From Isoetes taiwanensis (lineage: Eukaryota; Streptophyta; Lycopodiopsida; Isoetales; Isoetaceae): DNA of 64,000 bases. Shown piece after piece: positions 35,166 to 45,773 of the stretch (positions are counted from its first letter, which is position 1; each line of letters starts with the position of its first letter). Position numbers and translations under genes: made by a program. Below the pieces are notes generated by a model. It was not told where the DNA came from. It ran no database searches and saw nothing but the letters and a program-made list of their open reading frames with translations. The stretch spans positions 2,979,678-3,043,677 of the forward strand of contig JAJEKV010000096.1 in NCBI GenBank assembly GCA_021234155.1, written 5' to 3'.

Positions 35166-35559
35166 AGTTTTAGCTGGTGAAATCACGGGTCTTTTAGCTG
35201 TTTCCGAACTCGCCTCCATTCTTAAAAACGGCTTATAAAAACTACCGAAACATCTTCCAATCAATCAAGAAACAAGACTAAAAAAACTCTTGCATGTTTT
35301 GCTCACAATGTCGGCATGATGCAGCCTTCCTGACTACCACGCTCCAGCAATCTGCCATAGCCACTAGTCTCTGCCCTGTTTGAAATCCTAATTCTGCAAT
35401 TGACGCTGAATGTTAATACCTTAGATTTCAAAGCAATCTACATAGTGATCGCCATGGCTAAGGCTAGAAGGTTATCATGAAGCTTCTTTCAAAAGACTGA
35501 ACGGCTACATATTCACAGGTGTAATCTTATCTTGCTAATCACAGGTGTAATCTTATCTT

Positions 35560-35850
35560 GCTAATCCCTGTTGTTGTAGATTTGCAAGCCCTGTTTCGTG
35601 CCCTAAAATGCTATCCACGAGGCTTGCATGTTCAGCCCTAAAATAAAAAGAGGGCTTTTGTTGTGAGCCCTTGGATGTTGGACCATTGAAAAAAAAAAAA
35701 GCTAAATCAACGACTAAGAAATGGCGCACTCTAGATGTACGCATTAGTACATCCATTCGAATACGCCATGAAATCTTAGGAAAACCTTTGTGAAAAGCGT
35801 ACAAAAACACAAAGAAAACCCCCTGTTATTATGCTACATATTTGCTATAT
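35560..35850 (-). repeat. Repeat X, copy 3 (partial, inverse orientation)
   Basis: Reverse complement of 26088-26290: AGGGCTTTTGTTGTGAGCCC, GGCGCACTCTAGATGTACGC, ATTAGTACATCCATTCGAATA and the terminal CCCCCTGTTATTATGCTACA. It lies directly before the gypsy tail. Confidence 0.8.
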
Positions 35851-35936
35851 CCCTTGTAATTGTATCTTGTAAGGTTGATGCAGGTTTGTCACCTTATCGC
35901 AATGTTGAGGACAACATTATGCTAAGGGGGGAGAAT
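35851..35936 (+). pseudogene. Gypsy pol tail and polypurine tract
   Basis: Reads LSPYRNVEDNIMLRGENVT, the usual acidic end of a gypsy polyprotein. CTAAGGGGGGAGAA (about 35923-35936) is the polypurine tract that primes plus-strand synthesis, immediately before the TGTGACG LTR start. Confidence 0.72.
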
Positions 35937-36570
35937 GTGACGCTCCCCTAAAACATACGGTATAAATATATATATTCTAGGCCATGTCACCATATAAGCT
36001 TACCTTATTAGCCCTGTATACCTTAGAGTGTAGATAACAGAGCATGGCTAAGTTATTTCATATAACTTTGCCAACCTTAGGATGGAACCATCCTATTGGC
36101 CGCCCGCCACATGGACATATCCTATTGGAGCCACATTGCATGACATGGCAAACCTAACCCACTAATGGGCAAACCCTAATCCTAGGCCATTTTTCGGCTT
36201 CAACTGTCCTGGAACCATGTTTGCGCTCGAAACTCCGTTTCGAGAATCGTCTGCTGCAGCACAATATAGCTCAGCAGCCCCAGGAGCATGTACATGGTAG
36301 AGGGAGTGTGAGCTACTTCAAACCACTTGCAGAGCCATGGAGACGCCAGGAGCGGGTGGAAGTTCCTCCAGAGCAGGTGTTTGGAGTAGTCTCCTGGGTA
36401 GATAATCTGGAAATTAGGGCTCTAGATGGGTTAGTATCTCGTATCTCTAGTAGAGCCTTCTTAGTAGATCAAATGATGGAAAGTTCCGAAGGGCATGACA
36501 TTCGTCCTCAATGGCTCCGAGTTGACAACACTAACAGATCCTGTCCTCGCATGCCTCTCGAGTCCATTTG
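35937..36570 (+). mobile_element. Gypsy 3' LTR, 5' part (LTR-3)
   Basis: Starts TGTGACGCTCCCC directly after the polypurine tract, as an LTR must. About 634 bp are seen before LTR-2 cuts in at 36571. The end of this LTR was not found on the far side of LTR-2. An open frame 36221-36625 (+) runs through it, but I see no domain in it. Confidence 0.65.
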
Positions 36571-36681
36571 TGTGACGTCCCCTGCTTGTATACGACGCCC
36601 CGATCGTATAGAACATCCCTCCTGACAGTGCAAGCTCGTTGCCACGAGGCAGTCCACCTATCATCGGGCCCTCGATGGTGA

Positions 36682-36689
36682 GCAAGAAC
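36682..36689. other. Left 8-bp target duplication of the hAT-like element
   Basis: GCAAGAAC, exact match to 38928-38935. Confidence 0.88.
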
Positions 36690-38927
36690 CAGTGTTGTAC
36701 AAATACGCGTATTTTATAAAATTGTTACATACTGTTCCGTTCTGGGCGTACGTTACGTATTTAACAAAAATACGTTGAATGCTTTTATCATGTAAAAATA
36801 CATCCCCCCTTTTCTTATGGTTTAGGATGGAAAAAAAAAACCAATGGTCATCGAATGACCTAATAGTTACTAGGTCATCGAATGACCTAAAAGAAGAAGA
36901 CAGAGGCTTTGAACGGGCAGCGGCCAAACTGCTGCTGCTAATCCGGCTATGTCCGACTGCTGTTGTTGATCCGAGCTTTATCTATTCGTTTGTTTGTTGT
37001 GCCTTCATGTGGCGAAGCCTGTTGTTCATGTTTTTCAGAAGCTGAGCGTTGGAGCTTGAGGTAGACTCCTTCAATATGACTTTGTCTCTCCCATCTCTCC
37101 TCTTATCAGCTGATTATCCTTTTCTGATTTTCTTATGTGGCAGAAGCTGTTGCTAAGAAGTTCTTAATCATTTGAAGGGGCTATATTATTCACGCAGTTC
37201 AGCTAAGGACTTCTTAATCATTTTAAGGAGCTATATTATCAATCTGCAGTTCAGGTAAATCATTTGGCTCCTCGAAATGTACATTTTGACTGGTTAATCT
37301 GTTGGTTGCAGACCGTTTATGATGTCTATAGCTTCTACCAAATTTTTTTATGGCACCTTATTTTCCTGCAATTTAGGAGTGAATGACCATCTTCTAGCAT
37401 TACTGGTTTGGACCAGTACAGTTTAGTCAGAAAGATTGCCACTCAGTTGTCCTGTGTTTTTCATTTTTTGTTGAAGGCATCTAACCAACTACTATGCTCT
37501 AGGGGGGTGGTCATCATGTTCCAGTATACTGCAGGTTTAACTGGGAAGGTTTCGAAAGTCACTTTGACCTCTGTAAATGTATGTTTCTTACATGCATATT
37601 CGTTCATGAACAAATGATTTTTGTAACCCCATTGTGCTAAAATTATAGTTAACATCTGGAACTGTTTGAACATGTTACAGATTTAACTAGCAAGATCCGG
37701 AATACCAAACGGGTGATTTTGATGGCACAAAGGGACCCCAAACAGGCAAGTGCTGCAGCCAATGGTTGCAAACGAAGAAAATGAGCTATGTTTTGACTCT
37801 TTCTATTCATCTCATTTGCCAAGGGTTTGAGGTAAGCCTTGGCAGCCTGCTCCACTGAATAGTTCTTCATTTCTACTCTACAAACAGGCAGATCATTTGC
37901 ACCAACTATATCCCTAATACTAGTGTAACTGCTGCATATCTGAACATCTTCAACTGCCATTTTAATTCCAGGCTTTTTTTGCAGGCCTTTTGGATTCTTG
38001 AGTGCTCATCAGCAGACCTGCTCTGACTGCTCTATTATAATATAACCAAGGTATATCTTTATACTTCCAGTGAGACTGCATTGTATAGGAAACGCGCTTT
38101 TGCCAAATTGTCTCGTGTTTTTTGTTGTGGCTTAACTCAACATGTGTGTTTATAGATAATGTTGACCTCTTGCCTTTCCTCCTGCATTAATAGAATATTT
38201 TTTTTTCCATAACCAGTTTAGTTTGTCTAGCAAATTCCTTTTATTCAATAAGATCATTACACGGGCACATATTATATTCCAGAAAATTGAACTTGTCAAA
38301 CATGATCTCATGTAACAGGCTGGTGGGGTCATGAACTTGTCTAGCTTCTCAATACTTGTGTAGCGTAAAGAACAAACGATTATGCACGCATCATTTCTTT
38401 CTCTACAGGAACCCGAAATTTGGCTACATATGGCATTCATGTTTTAGATAAGGTAACATGATCCGTTGGACGCTGTTTTTTTGCTGAAAAATTGATGTAC
38501 CATATTTTCTTACACATGGCACCATAAAAAATGGAAAGAGGTGCATATGTGCAAGATAAATACCATAGGTATGTTTATGATTAAGCTGAATTTAACAACT
38601 CCCAACTGTATCTTTACAATAGCACAGTAAGAATGATTCCAAACAAATATACCATTAACACTGAATTCTGTTTTGCAAGCCCATTAAGGAACATTAAGGT
38701 ATAGAAGCATTAACGCAATAAACTATAAAAAACGTCCACATATAACCATAGGAAAAATTATCTTGTACATAAAATGAACATTAACGTATTTTATATACGT
38801 ACTTTTATATTGGCGTACGTATCAAAGCGTATTTTACGCGCGTAACGTACGTTATACCTAGGCGTACATATTTTAGTATTTCGTACGTTCGAAACGTATG
38901 GTACGGTATGCGTACGGTACAACATTG
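36690..38927. mobile_element. Non-autonomous hAT-like DNA transposon
   Basis: 2238 bp between perfect 8-bp duplications, with ends CAGTGTTGTAC... and ...GTACAACATTG. Both fit the hAT terminal consensus YARNG (CAGTG, CAATG). The subterminal regions (36700-36780 and 38765-38915) are full of CGTA/TACG repeats such as GCGTACGTTACGTATTT, as expected for hAT transposase binding. No transposase is encoded. An unrecognised frame (37960-37649, minus; AAKAYLKPLANEMNRKSQNI) could be a captured exon. LTR-1 is the empty site. Confidence 0.85.
37649..37960 (-). pseudogene. Unrecognised open frame in the hAT-like element
   Basis: 103 codons reading VQICSSYTSIRDIVGANDLP and AKAYLKPLANEMNRKSQNIA. The composition looks protein-like rather than random AT-rich DNA, and it lies in the interior of a non-autonomous element. 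It might be a captured exon. I do not recognise a family, and the start codon is not supported. Confidence 0.25.
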
Positions 38928-38935
38928 GCAAGAAC
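38928..38935. other. Right 8-bp target duplication of the hAT-like element
   Basis: GCAAGAAC, partner of 36682-36689. Confidence 0.88.
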
Positions 38936-41443
38936 CCAACGGGGAAGAATGGACGTGTCATTCATCCCATCTCCCTCGGGACCTACCTAGATGTGGAAGC
39001 ACATCAAACATGAGCACATAGCATCAATTAACATACATATCCACCTCGAAGGGTGGTCATCATAACATAGCATCTATAATAGCAACATCAATAACATCAA
39101 CATAAGGGGAATCCTACCGAAGGCTCAGACTCAAGGGGATCTCCAAAGGTCAAAGCAGACAAAGTTCATAACAATGGATTTGGCGGGCATAGAACATGAT
39201 CATTGGGTAGTCCACTCCATCCGCCCCTCCTGTGCATACTTTGCAGATAGGCTGATAAGTCTTGGAGCCTGACCATAGCCTGCCCGGTGCATAGTCGAAG
39301 GGGCTACTCTTGGGTTACATCTCCCCAGTTCCCGATGAGGTAGGAGGAGATCACTCCCCTCAAGAAGATACATGCTAGTTACAAGCGGGCTAGAGAGCCA
39401 CTGCTAGTCTACGACTTCAACCCCATTGAAGGTGACGCATCACCCAAGAGGTGTCGAGTCCATACCTTGCCCACACTCAGTGGCAAGCTATTAGGCCTAG
39501 CGCAAAGTGTTCCCCGGTAGGCTTTACACACTAGAGTGGTCAACTATAACTAGACAAGTCTTCCTTATCAGTCAGTCTAGCTCTGCCACCCGCAGCCAGA
39601 CATGCTCTTATGCACAGGCCGCATTAATTGGGAATTAATGAGGCTAGCTAGGTATATCATCTATTAAGGCTTTCAGGATATCTATCCCCCTTCCCAATGC
39701 ATAGGAGTGCACACAGAGATAGAACATCATCGTCCATAGAACTAAAATACAGAATAAAAAAAGTTGACTGTGGAAAAATGCCGTTTCTTGGCGCTTGTTT
39801 CTCCGCCTGCGGCTAGGGCGGCCGTGAGAGAGGGACCGCCCCTCTCTCCCTAATCCGGCATTGCTGCTACAAATCCAAGGCTCTCTAACTCAATTTCGGT
39901 GCTAGCAAGAGATTCGGTTGCTGTAGAAAGAACCTTTTGGTTCACAAGACAGGTTCTTGAAGTGGCATCAGGGCGGTTTTTTCTAGCAATCTGTTGGTAA
40001 TGCCTCTAACGTGGCTTTTTTGTTCTCTTGCTTCTAATGGAGCAGGATGCATGCTTGCTTGTAAGTCGGGCCTGCAATTCTTCAAAGCTGGAGGTGCAGA
40101 TGGGGCTTTCTTGCAAAATGCACTTTGAAACGGCGTGGATGCCCATAAGAAGGAGCAAATTCTAGGCAGTGCTAGAAAAGAGATGCAGTTCTAGGTTCTT
40201 AGTTCTATTTCTTTTCGTATCAAGGTTCTTCTACTTTGGGCCAAATTCTGTCTTCCCACTCTTTCTTTCTAGCAGAAAGGTACAGTTTGTGCATTGGGTG
40301 ATCAGAAAGATTCTTGTCAGGTTAGCAGAATGGTTTGTGTTAGTACATGTTTATTGATTTGGAATGGAAAATATAGAAACCAGGTTGTATGTTTTGGTAG
40401 CAAACATAATGATTTCTTAAGCACTCGGTTCCTACTCTGGTACTGCTATGCCTTGAGTAGTAGTTTTTTCAAGTTCTCCTGCTTGATTAACTTTGGTACT
40501 GCTATGCCAAGAACCTCATAGCCAAATTCGAGTACTGATATGCTTGATTTGGTTATGCTCCTGCACTATTATGCATGAGTGAGAGCTTGTTCAAGTTTAA
40601 ACTTGAGCTTCTGTTATGTTGCTACTGGCAGATTGATATGTTGCTAGACCTTATGCAGTAAGGTATCAAGTCGTATTTAATTAAAGTGGGACTCATTCCA
40701 TTCCCATTTTTTTTCGGAACCCTGTTAATTTACACAAAAAGAAGCACCCCGACCCGAAAACTGGCCATAATTGGGATTTTTGTCTATTAGTGTGCATCCA
40801 AGCATTTCTTCCAGTTTTCTAGGATAGCGTGTCGAGAACAAGAACAATGCAATGCAAACATGCATTAGACCTATCAAGTTCTAATTGAAAAAGATTCTTA
40901 GTTGAACATTTTGGCTCTATTTTCTTAGGTGGGTAGACAATAGATCACAAATTCCAACAAAAATTATGCAAATCGTTTACTTAATCACCCAAAAATACTA
41001 GTTTTGAGATACCTTATATTCATAAATGGGCTCATTACAATATATATTACAGTGGGTGAAGAGACCATAGTGGTCGTATGGGCACAATCATTACACCCTC
41101 TTCACACATGAACCACCTAGTGCAAAGGGCGCGTGGAGCTCTCTCCTAGTCACAGAGCAACTTACAGACGATAGAAATTTGTATGAGGAGTTCCTTTATG
41201 GGCCACGTGCTTGTATGTTCAACTGATGTCACCACCCTCTTGTATGTCCAACTGATGTCACCACCCTCCCAAGCATGTACTATTTGGTCATGATAAGGAC
41301 TGCAAGAGACAAAATCAAATTAGTCGAGTGATGCTACATGCAATAAAAATAAAATAAAACATAGTTCTTGGGGCCATTTTTTAAAAATACAGGCATGAGA
41401 AAGGAAGCTCAAAGGGAAAAACGCAGGTTTTAGGGGTCAGAAG

Positions 41444-41921
41444 GCCTTTCTCGACTCGCGAGTCGAGAAAGGCAGCTCAAAGCAAAAAACGCAGGTTTTA
41501 TGGGTCAGAAGGCCTTTCTCGACTCGCGAGTCGAGAAAGGCAGCTCAAAGCGAAAAACACAAGTTTTATGGGTCAGAAGGCCTTTCTCGACTCGCGAGTC
41601 GAGAAAGGCAGCTCAAAGCAAAAAACGCAAGTTTTATGGGTCAGAAGGCCTTTCTCGACCTTTGAAGTCGAGAAAGGCGACAAAGCTTAAAAACGCAAGT
41701 TTTATGGGTGAAGGCCTTTCTCGATTTCATGAAGTCGAAAAGGCAAAGGAAAATCGCAGGGTTTATGGGTGGAAAGGCTTTTCATTTCGCGAAGTGAGAA
41801 AGGCCTTCAACCCTAAAACTCAGTTCTAACTTTGAGCGCTTTCTCGACCATTCCAGTCGAGAAAGGCACCAAACGAAAAATGCAAGTATGAGGGCCTTTT
41901 CGACCTCATAAGTCAAAAAGG
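41444..41921. repeat. Array of about eight 30-bp palindromes, period about 65 bp
   Basis: Each unit holds GCCTTTCTCGACTCG joined to its own reverse complement. Units at 41444-41473, 41512-41541 and 41580-41609 are perfect 30-bp palindromes spaced exactly 68 bp apart. Later units (about 41648, 41714, 41774, 41837 and 41893) keep the stem but change the centre. Spacers share AGCTCAAAGC-AAAAAC and CAGGTTTTATGGGTCAGAAG. Isolated stems of the same type occur at 44097-44120 and 44312-44333. Confidence 0.93.
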
Positions 41922-42482
41922 CAACTAGAGTAAAAAGGGCAATTTCAAAGCTCGAGTCCAGAAGGTAAAAATGAATAACCTTCAAACATCCTATGTATTT
42001 TCTATGAAAAATACCCCCCCATAAATTTCCTAACGTATTTTCCATAAAAAATAGACCCTCCCCCATGTATTATCTAATGGACACATATCCAATGGACCCT
42101 CCCCCTTTCTAATGGACCATACCATATAGCTATATGAAGAGGGGACCATTGGGCTCATATTTAGCTATGTAAAGAGTAATGCCTAATGCACATGTAAATA
42201 GCAACATATGCACATATAATGCACATTATAACCTACTATGCATTAAATCTATTAATAAGCATTAGACCTATATATTAATATGTACTTGTCCCCATTTTGT
42301 GTCTTAAACCTTCAAAATGGGTTACACAAGGTGTAAATTATATCATGATCTTCGCAAAGTTAAATTTTTACCTTAGAATAAGAATATATGCCTAGAAAAC
42401 GTGCACCATGGCATGAACATAGTAGCACACACATGAAAAGAGGAAATTGGGACACGTCAAAATATAATCCTATATTATTAGC

Positions 42483-42665
42483 ATTTATTTTACACTTTCT
42501 TTTTCAACGTATTGTTTTACCCTTTTTTTCTAATACCACGCCTTTTTTTCCCGCCCATGCTTGAATTTTAAAATCATTTATTTTACACTTTCTTTTTCAA
42601 CGTATTATTTTACTCATTTTTTTCTAATACCCCGCCTTTTTTTCCCGCCCATGGTTGAATTTTAA
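42483..42665. repeat. 93-bp tandem duplication
   Basis: Units from 42483 and 42576 share ATTTATTTTACACTTTC, TTTTTCAACGTATT and CCCGCCCATG with few differences. Confidence 0.9.
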
Positions 42666-42949
42666 ACTTTGGTACATACCTTTGAGACAGAAGTTCCTTT
42701 TGTACCACTTGGAAGAAGCTCCCCAACGCCATAGCTCCCACCGGCATGCCTTGATCCTCAAAACCGTGCTATGGAACCAAGGAACACGTGAACGAGATTT
42801 AAGCTCGGATCAAATGGGCGTAGGAAGGCAATCGAGCATTCCTTTCTTAATTGATCATTCTGCTTTGTTTCAAGAACGTACCTTATTGTGTCTAGCTATG
42901 GCGGCCTCGACCAAAATGTTGATGTCACTAATCGAGCCTGCATTTTGAG

Positions 42950-43190
42950 CGATGTGGAAGTTCATGGGGATCCGAAGTTCATGGGGATCCGTTCGATCCA
43001 TTCCGGCGCATTTCTTCCACGACAAGGACAAAAAGACCGAAAAGGGGGATGAGCATGGCTATGGCGGAGGGCGGGCTATGGAGGAGGAAAGGGATACCTG
43101 AGGAGGCGGTGGCTATGGAGGAGGTCCCGGCTATGGAGGATCAAAGGAGGAGGCTATGGAGGACGCTTTTTGCACTATGCTGCGCTAGTG
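42950..43190. repeat. GGAGG/GGCTATGGAGGA-rich stretch and duplicated GTTCATGGGGATCCG
   Basis: The phrase AAGTTCATGGGGATCCG occurs twice in tandem (about 42958-42990). It is followed by several GGCTATGG-A/CGGAGG units (43048-43165) that would encode a Gly-Tyr-Gly-rich stretch in one frame. No gene is supported. Confidence 0.5.
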
Positions 43191-44435
43191 CAATGGACAA
43201 GTAAAGGTAATAAAATCTCTATTGGCTAGCGGTGCGAGTAGAAGAACGCATTTCAGTTTACCAAAGCCATTTCAATCTTCTGGAATTACAGAAGCCTTTG
43301 TTTCAAGCCCGGTTGCAGACACCAAAATAAGAAGGTATTGGTAGAAGCCCTGTGACACCAAAATAAGAGCAAAGGAACAGAGCACGCTAAGAAATAGGGG
43401 ATTGCTTTGAGCCGGATTTGGATCTTCATGCAGGAGAATGAAACAGGGGATTGCTTTCAGCTTGAAACAGGGGATCGTCAAGAAACAGGGGATTGCTTTC
43501 AGCTGGATTTGGCTTTCTGTTTCGAATTCTTAATGCGTCTGCTGATTCCACAAGTCGTTGTATTCTTCTCACCTAATTCAGCCAAAAAAAGGAGCGTAAT
43601 GGAGGCCCGGAATCATCACAGGAACGCCTGTTAGAATGCCAAGGAGCGGAATGGGTCGGAATCATCACAGGAACGCCTGTGCCCAGCCCAGCTCTTTGAT
43701 TTTGGGCCTATGCCCCAGCTCTGCCATGGCGCCCACGACTCCATGCTGGAACATAGCCTCTGTTATTTTGAACAGAGCCTTTGAGCGAGACTCCATGCCA
43801 GCCCGACTCCATGCCCTTGATTATGGCTGCTTTCTTGAGAATCCGGCCGCTCCTTTATCTCTTATCCGCTAAAACTTCAAAGCTCCGAACACGAGGAGCA
43901 AGCACTGCTTTCGGGTAGCCCCTTATCTCTTATCTGCTTCGGCCGCTCCCTTATCTCTTATCTGCCAGAAATTCAAAGGTGCTCGGTTGCTCCCTTATCT
44001 GCTAAAATTTCAAAGGTTAAAAAATAGATAGGTTCTAGACCAGTTTGAGGGCAGTAGTTGTTGCTGTGGTGTTCGTCCTTCTATTGGGAACTAGGCATTT
44101 TCGACTCAGTAGTCGAGAATGGAGGCAGTTGTGGTGTTTGTATATGGAGCGATGCCCTTTCACTTTGCTACAAGATGTGGAAATGTGGAAGCAATGAGTA
44201 TGTTATGTGATTTACCTGTATCCACGGCATCAGTATCAGTTCCCTCAGGTTATAAGCATCAACTGTATGCTCCATCAAAATTGGAAGCTCCATCAAAATG
44301 GTGTTTTCCAATTCTCGACTCACTAGTCGAGAAGAGGAGAATGATTTATTTAATTAAATTAATTAAATTATTGTATAATTAATTAAATTAATTATTACTT
44401 ATATTTTGATAATATGTATTTTTAATCTCAATAGA

Positions 44436-44640
44436 TATGTTCCCTTGCCCCTTGCCCCTTCTTCTCCCTTGCCCCTTGCCCCTCGCCCTTGCCCCTTCCC
44501 CTTGCCCCTTGCCCTTGCCCCTTGCCCCTTCCCCTTGCCCCTTGCCCCTTGCCCCTTCTTCTCCTTGCCCCTTCCCTTTGCCCCTCTTCTCCCCACACCC
44601 CCCCCTTTCTCACTCCTGTCTTCCCCTTCCCTCCCCTTTC
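44436..44640. repeat. CCCTTG-rich minisatellite
   Basis: Repeated CCCTTGCCCCTTGCC units with strong strand asymmetry (C/T on the + strand), breaking down into CT-rich sequence after about 44590. Long open frames on both strands here are artefacts. Confidence 0.92.
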
Positions 44641-45559
44641 GATCTCACCTCGCTCCAACTTTCTCAACCCGTGATTTGGAAGTTCTGCAAGAAAATATTA
44701 TGAACCAGTCCTTGTTATATGATGTGAAATTTTGATGTCAATATGAGTCCCATTTTCAGTCCGAGTCCCAAAATTCAAGATTTGTCCCACTTCAATTAAA
44801 TACGACTTTATCCCTCTTCTATTCAATATTACAGAAACTTTCATGGGATTTTGCTACATGATTTGATTCATTCAGGGGCCTCTTGGGCTTTTTCCTTGTA
44901 TCATCAGCCACTCTCTGGTTACTAGGTGAGGAGATTTATGAGAAATATTCATGACTATCAGCTTTCAGAGCAGTATATGGGCTTCATGTATATCAGCTTT
45001 TGGAGCAAACGAATAAGTTTGTGTTTGTAGAGAATGAAGATGTCGAGATTACTTCTGTAGTAATTCTCTATCAACATCAAACATTGTACTCTTGATTTAT
45101 ATATAATATAAAAAAACAACCCCGTTCCCTCAAAAAAAAAAAAATAATAATAATAAAAAAAAATATAGAATAACATCTAATCTATCTACCTAAACATACG
45201 TGGTTAGGTTCCTTTGTTAGCGGCTGAGATCTTGGAATCTATAGGTCCTCTAAGCCTAATAGAATATGCTAACTCAACTGAATACCAGTCGGAAAATCAG
45301 CATTTGCACAACAGATTGACCATATACTGGATCCTTGACTTGCTCAAACTCCATGAAAGACATCCATGGTCTCGATTTGGCCTGAGATGATTGAATGCGC
45401 GTGATCTGTTGGGCAATATTGGCTTCGCGGCGTCTGCAAGGCAGAATGGCGCAGGCGCTTGGTCAAAATGGCTCTTGGAGAATGGGATCCGAAAAAGGGG
45501 ACAATTTTAGGGTTCTTGCCTCTTTATGCTCACGTTTGCAGGTTAGGGTCTAATGGGCT

Positions 45560-45640
45560 ATATGGCTCATATTCTATATTGCCACGTAGCAATATAGAAT
45601 ATATATTCACATGTTGTATAACATGTGCAATATAATGGGT
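45560..45640. repeat. Two adjacent palindromes at the inner edge of LTR-2
   Basis: ATTCTATATTGC-CACGTA-GCAATATAGAAT (45571-45600) is a near-perfect 30-bp palindrome, and CACATGTT-GTAT-AACATGTG (about 45609-45628) follows within 10 bp. LTR-1 lacks this segment. Confidence 0.8.
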
Positions 45641-45773
45641 TCTAATGGTTGTACCCCATGGTACAATCCTTTACGGTCACCATGTACATGTCATCATAGT
45701 CGCCATGTACTAGTGACGTGGCAGTATAATATACATATTTATATCGTATATTATGCTGGAAGGTCACAATTTA

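Larger units (their letters stand above)
24745..36570 (+). mobile_element. Ty3/gypsy LTR retrotransposon, dead and fragmented
   Basis: Pieces in the expected order on the + strand: RT and RNase H (24745-26087), end of RNase H and integrase (27602-29101), the C-terminal tail with polypurine tract (35851-35936) and the start of the 3' LTR (35937 on). The gag, protease and 5' LTR are not seen. Between the blocks lie repeat X, foldback elements, an L1 fragment and captured exons, about 8 kb of later insertions. RT then RNase H then integrase order is diagnostic for Ty3/gypsy. The wording of the RT (QAQRRM, GYSGYNQI, PFGLTNVPATFQRAM) suggests the Tat/Athila side of the superfamily, which is not certain. 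Confidence 0.82.
40668..44808. mobile_element. 4.1-kb terminal-inverted-repeat element
   Basis: Ends AAGTCGTATTTAATTAAAGT (40668 on) and its inverse (to 44808) agree over about 25 bp with one mismatch, flanked by TATC (40664-40667 and 44809-44812). The interior holds the palindrome array (41444-41921), a 93-bp duplication and a CCCTTG-rich minisatellite, but no recognisable transposase. A 4-bp duplication with AT-rich inverted ends does not match hAT (8 bp) or Mutator (9 bp), so the superfamily is open. Confidence 0.65.
39757..45166 (+). mobile_element. Poly(A)-tailed retroposon inserted in LTR-2
   Basis: Flanked by AGAATA (39751-39756 and 45167-45172); LTR-1 has the single copy in the reverse complement around 9850. 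The right end is an A-rich tail interrupted by TAA units (about 45132-45166), the product expected from target-primed reverse transcription. Without the nested 40668-44808 element it is about 1.27 kb. The left end has a GC-rich stretch (39785-39860, GGGCGGCCGTGAGAGAGG). No RT was found, so it is either a non-autonomous LINE derivative or a processed noncoding transcript. Confidence 0.7.
36571..45768 (+). mobile_element. Solo LTR (LTR-2), expanded by nested insertions
   Basis: Begins TGTGACGTCCCC and ends ...GGTCACA, with ATTTG/ATTTA on the two sides. Its segments 36571-36689, 38928-39756 and 45173-45768 match, in order, the reverse complement of LTR-1 (9596-10777). For example, GAAGAATGGACGTGTCATT near 38944, TGCACAGGCCGCATTAATTGG near 39611 and the CTAATCTATCTACCTAAA near 45178 all occur there. 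Two insertions with target duplications explain most of the extra length. A further 340 bp near 45300-45640 has no LTR-1 counterpart. No internal region or partner LTR was found. Confidence 0.78.

Noticed and set aside
36221-36625. 134-codon open frame as a possible gene
   Set aside because: It lies across the gypsy LTR start and into LTR-2; no domain, and LTRs often contain chance open frames.
41500-41829. 109-codon open frame through the palindrome array
   Set aside because: The period does not stay in frame throughout, and the frame has no domain; it follows the repeat units.
41444-41921. CRISPR-like spacing of palindromic repeats
   Set aside because: Spacers are themselves repeated rather than unique, there are no cas genes, and the genome is a plant's. 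It is a tandem satellite-type array.
44399-44735. Proline/leucine- and glycine/lysine-rich open frames
   Set aside because: Both strands are open only because of the CCCTTG-type repeat.
35937-45768. Treating LTR-3 and LTR-2 as the two LTRs of one element
   Set aside because: Apart from the shared TGTGACG start, their sequences differ, whereas LTR-2 matches LTR-1 throughout.
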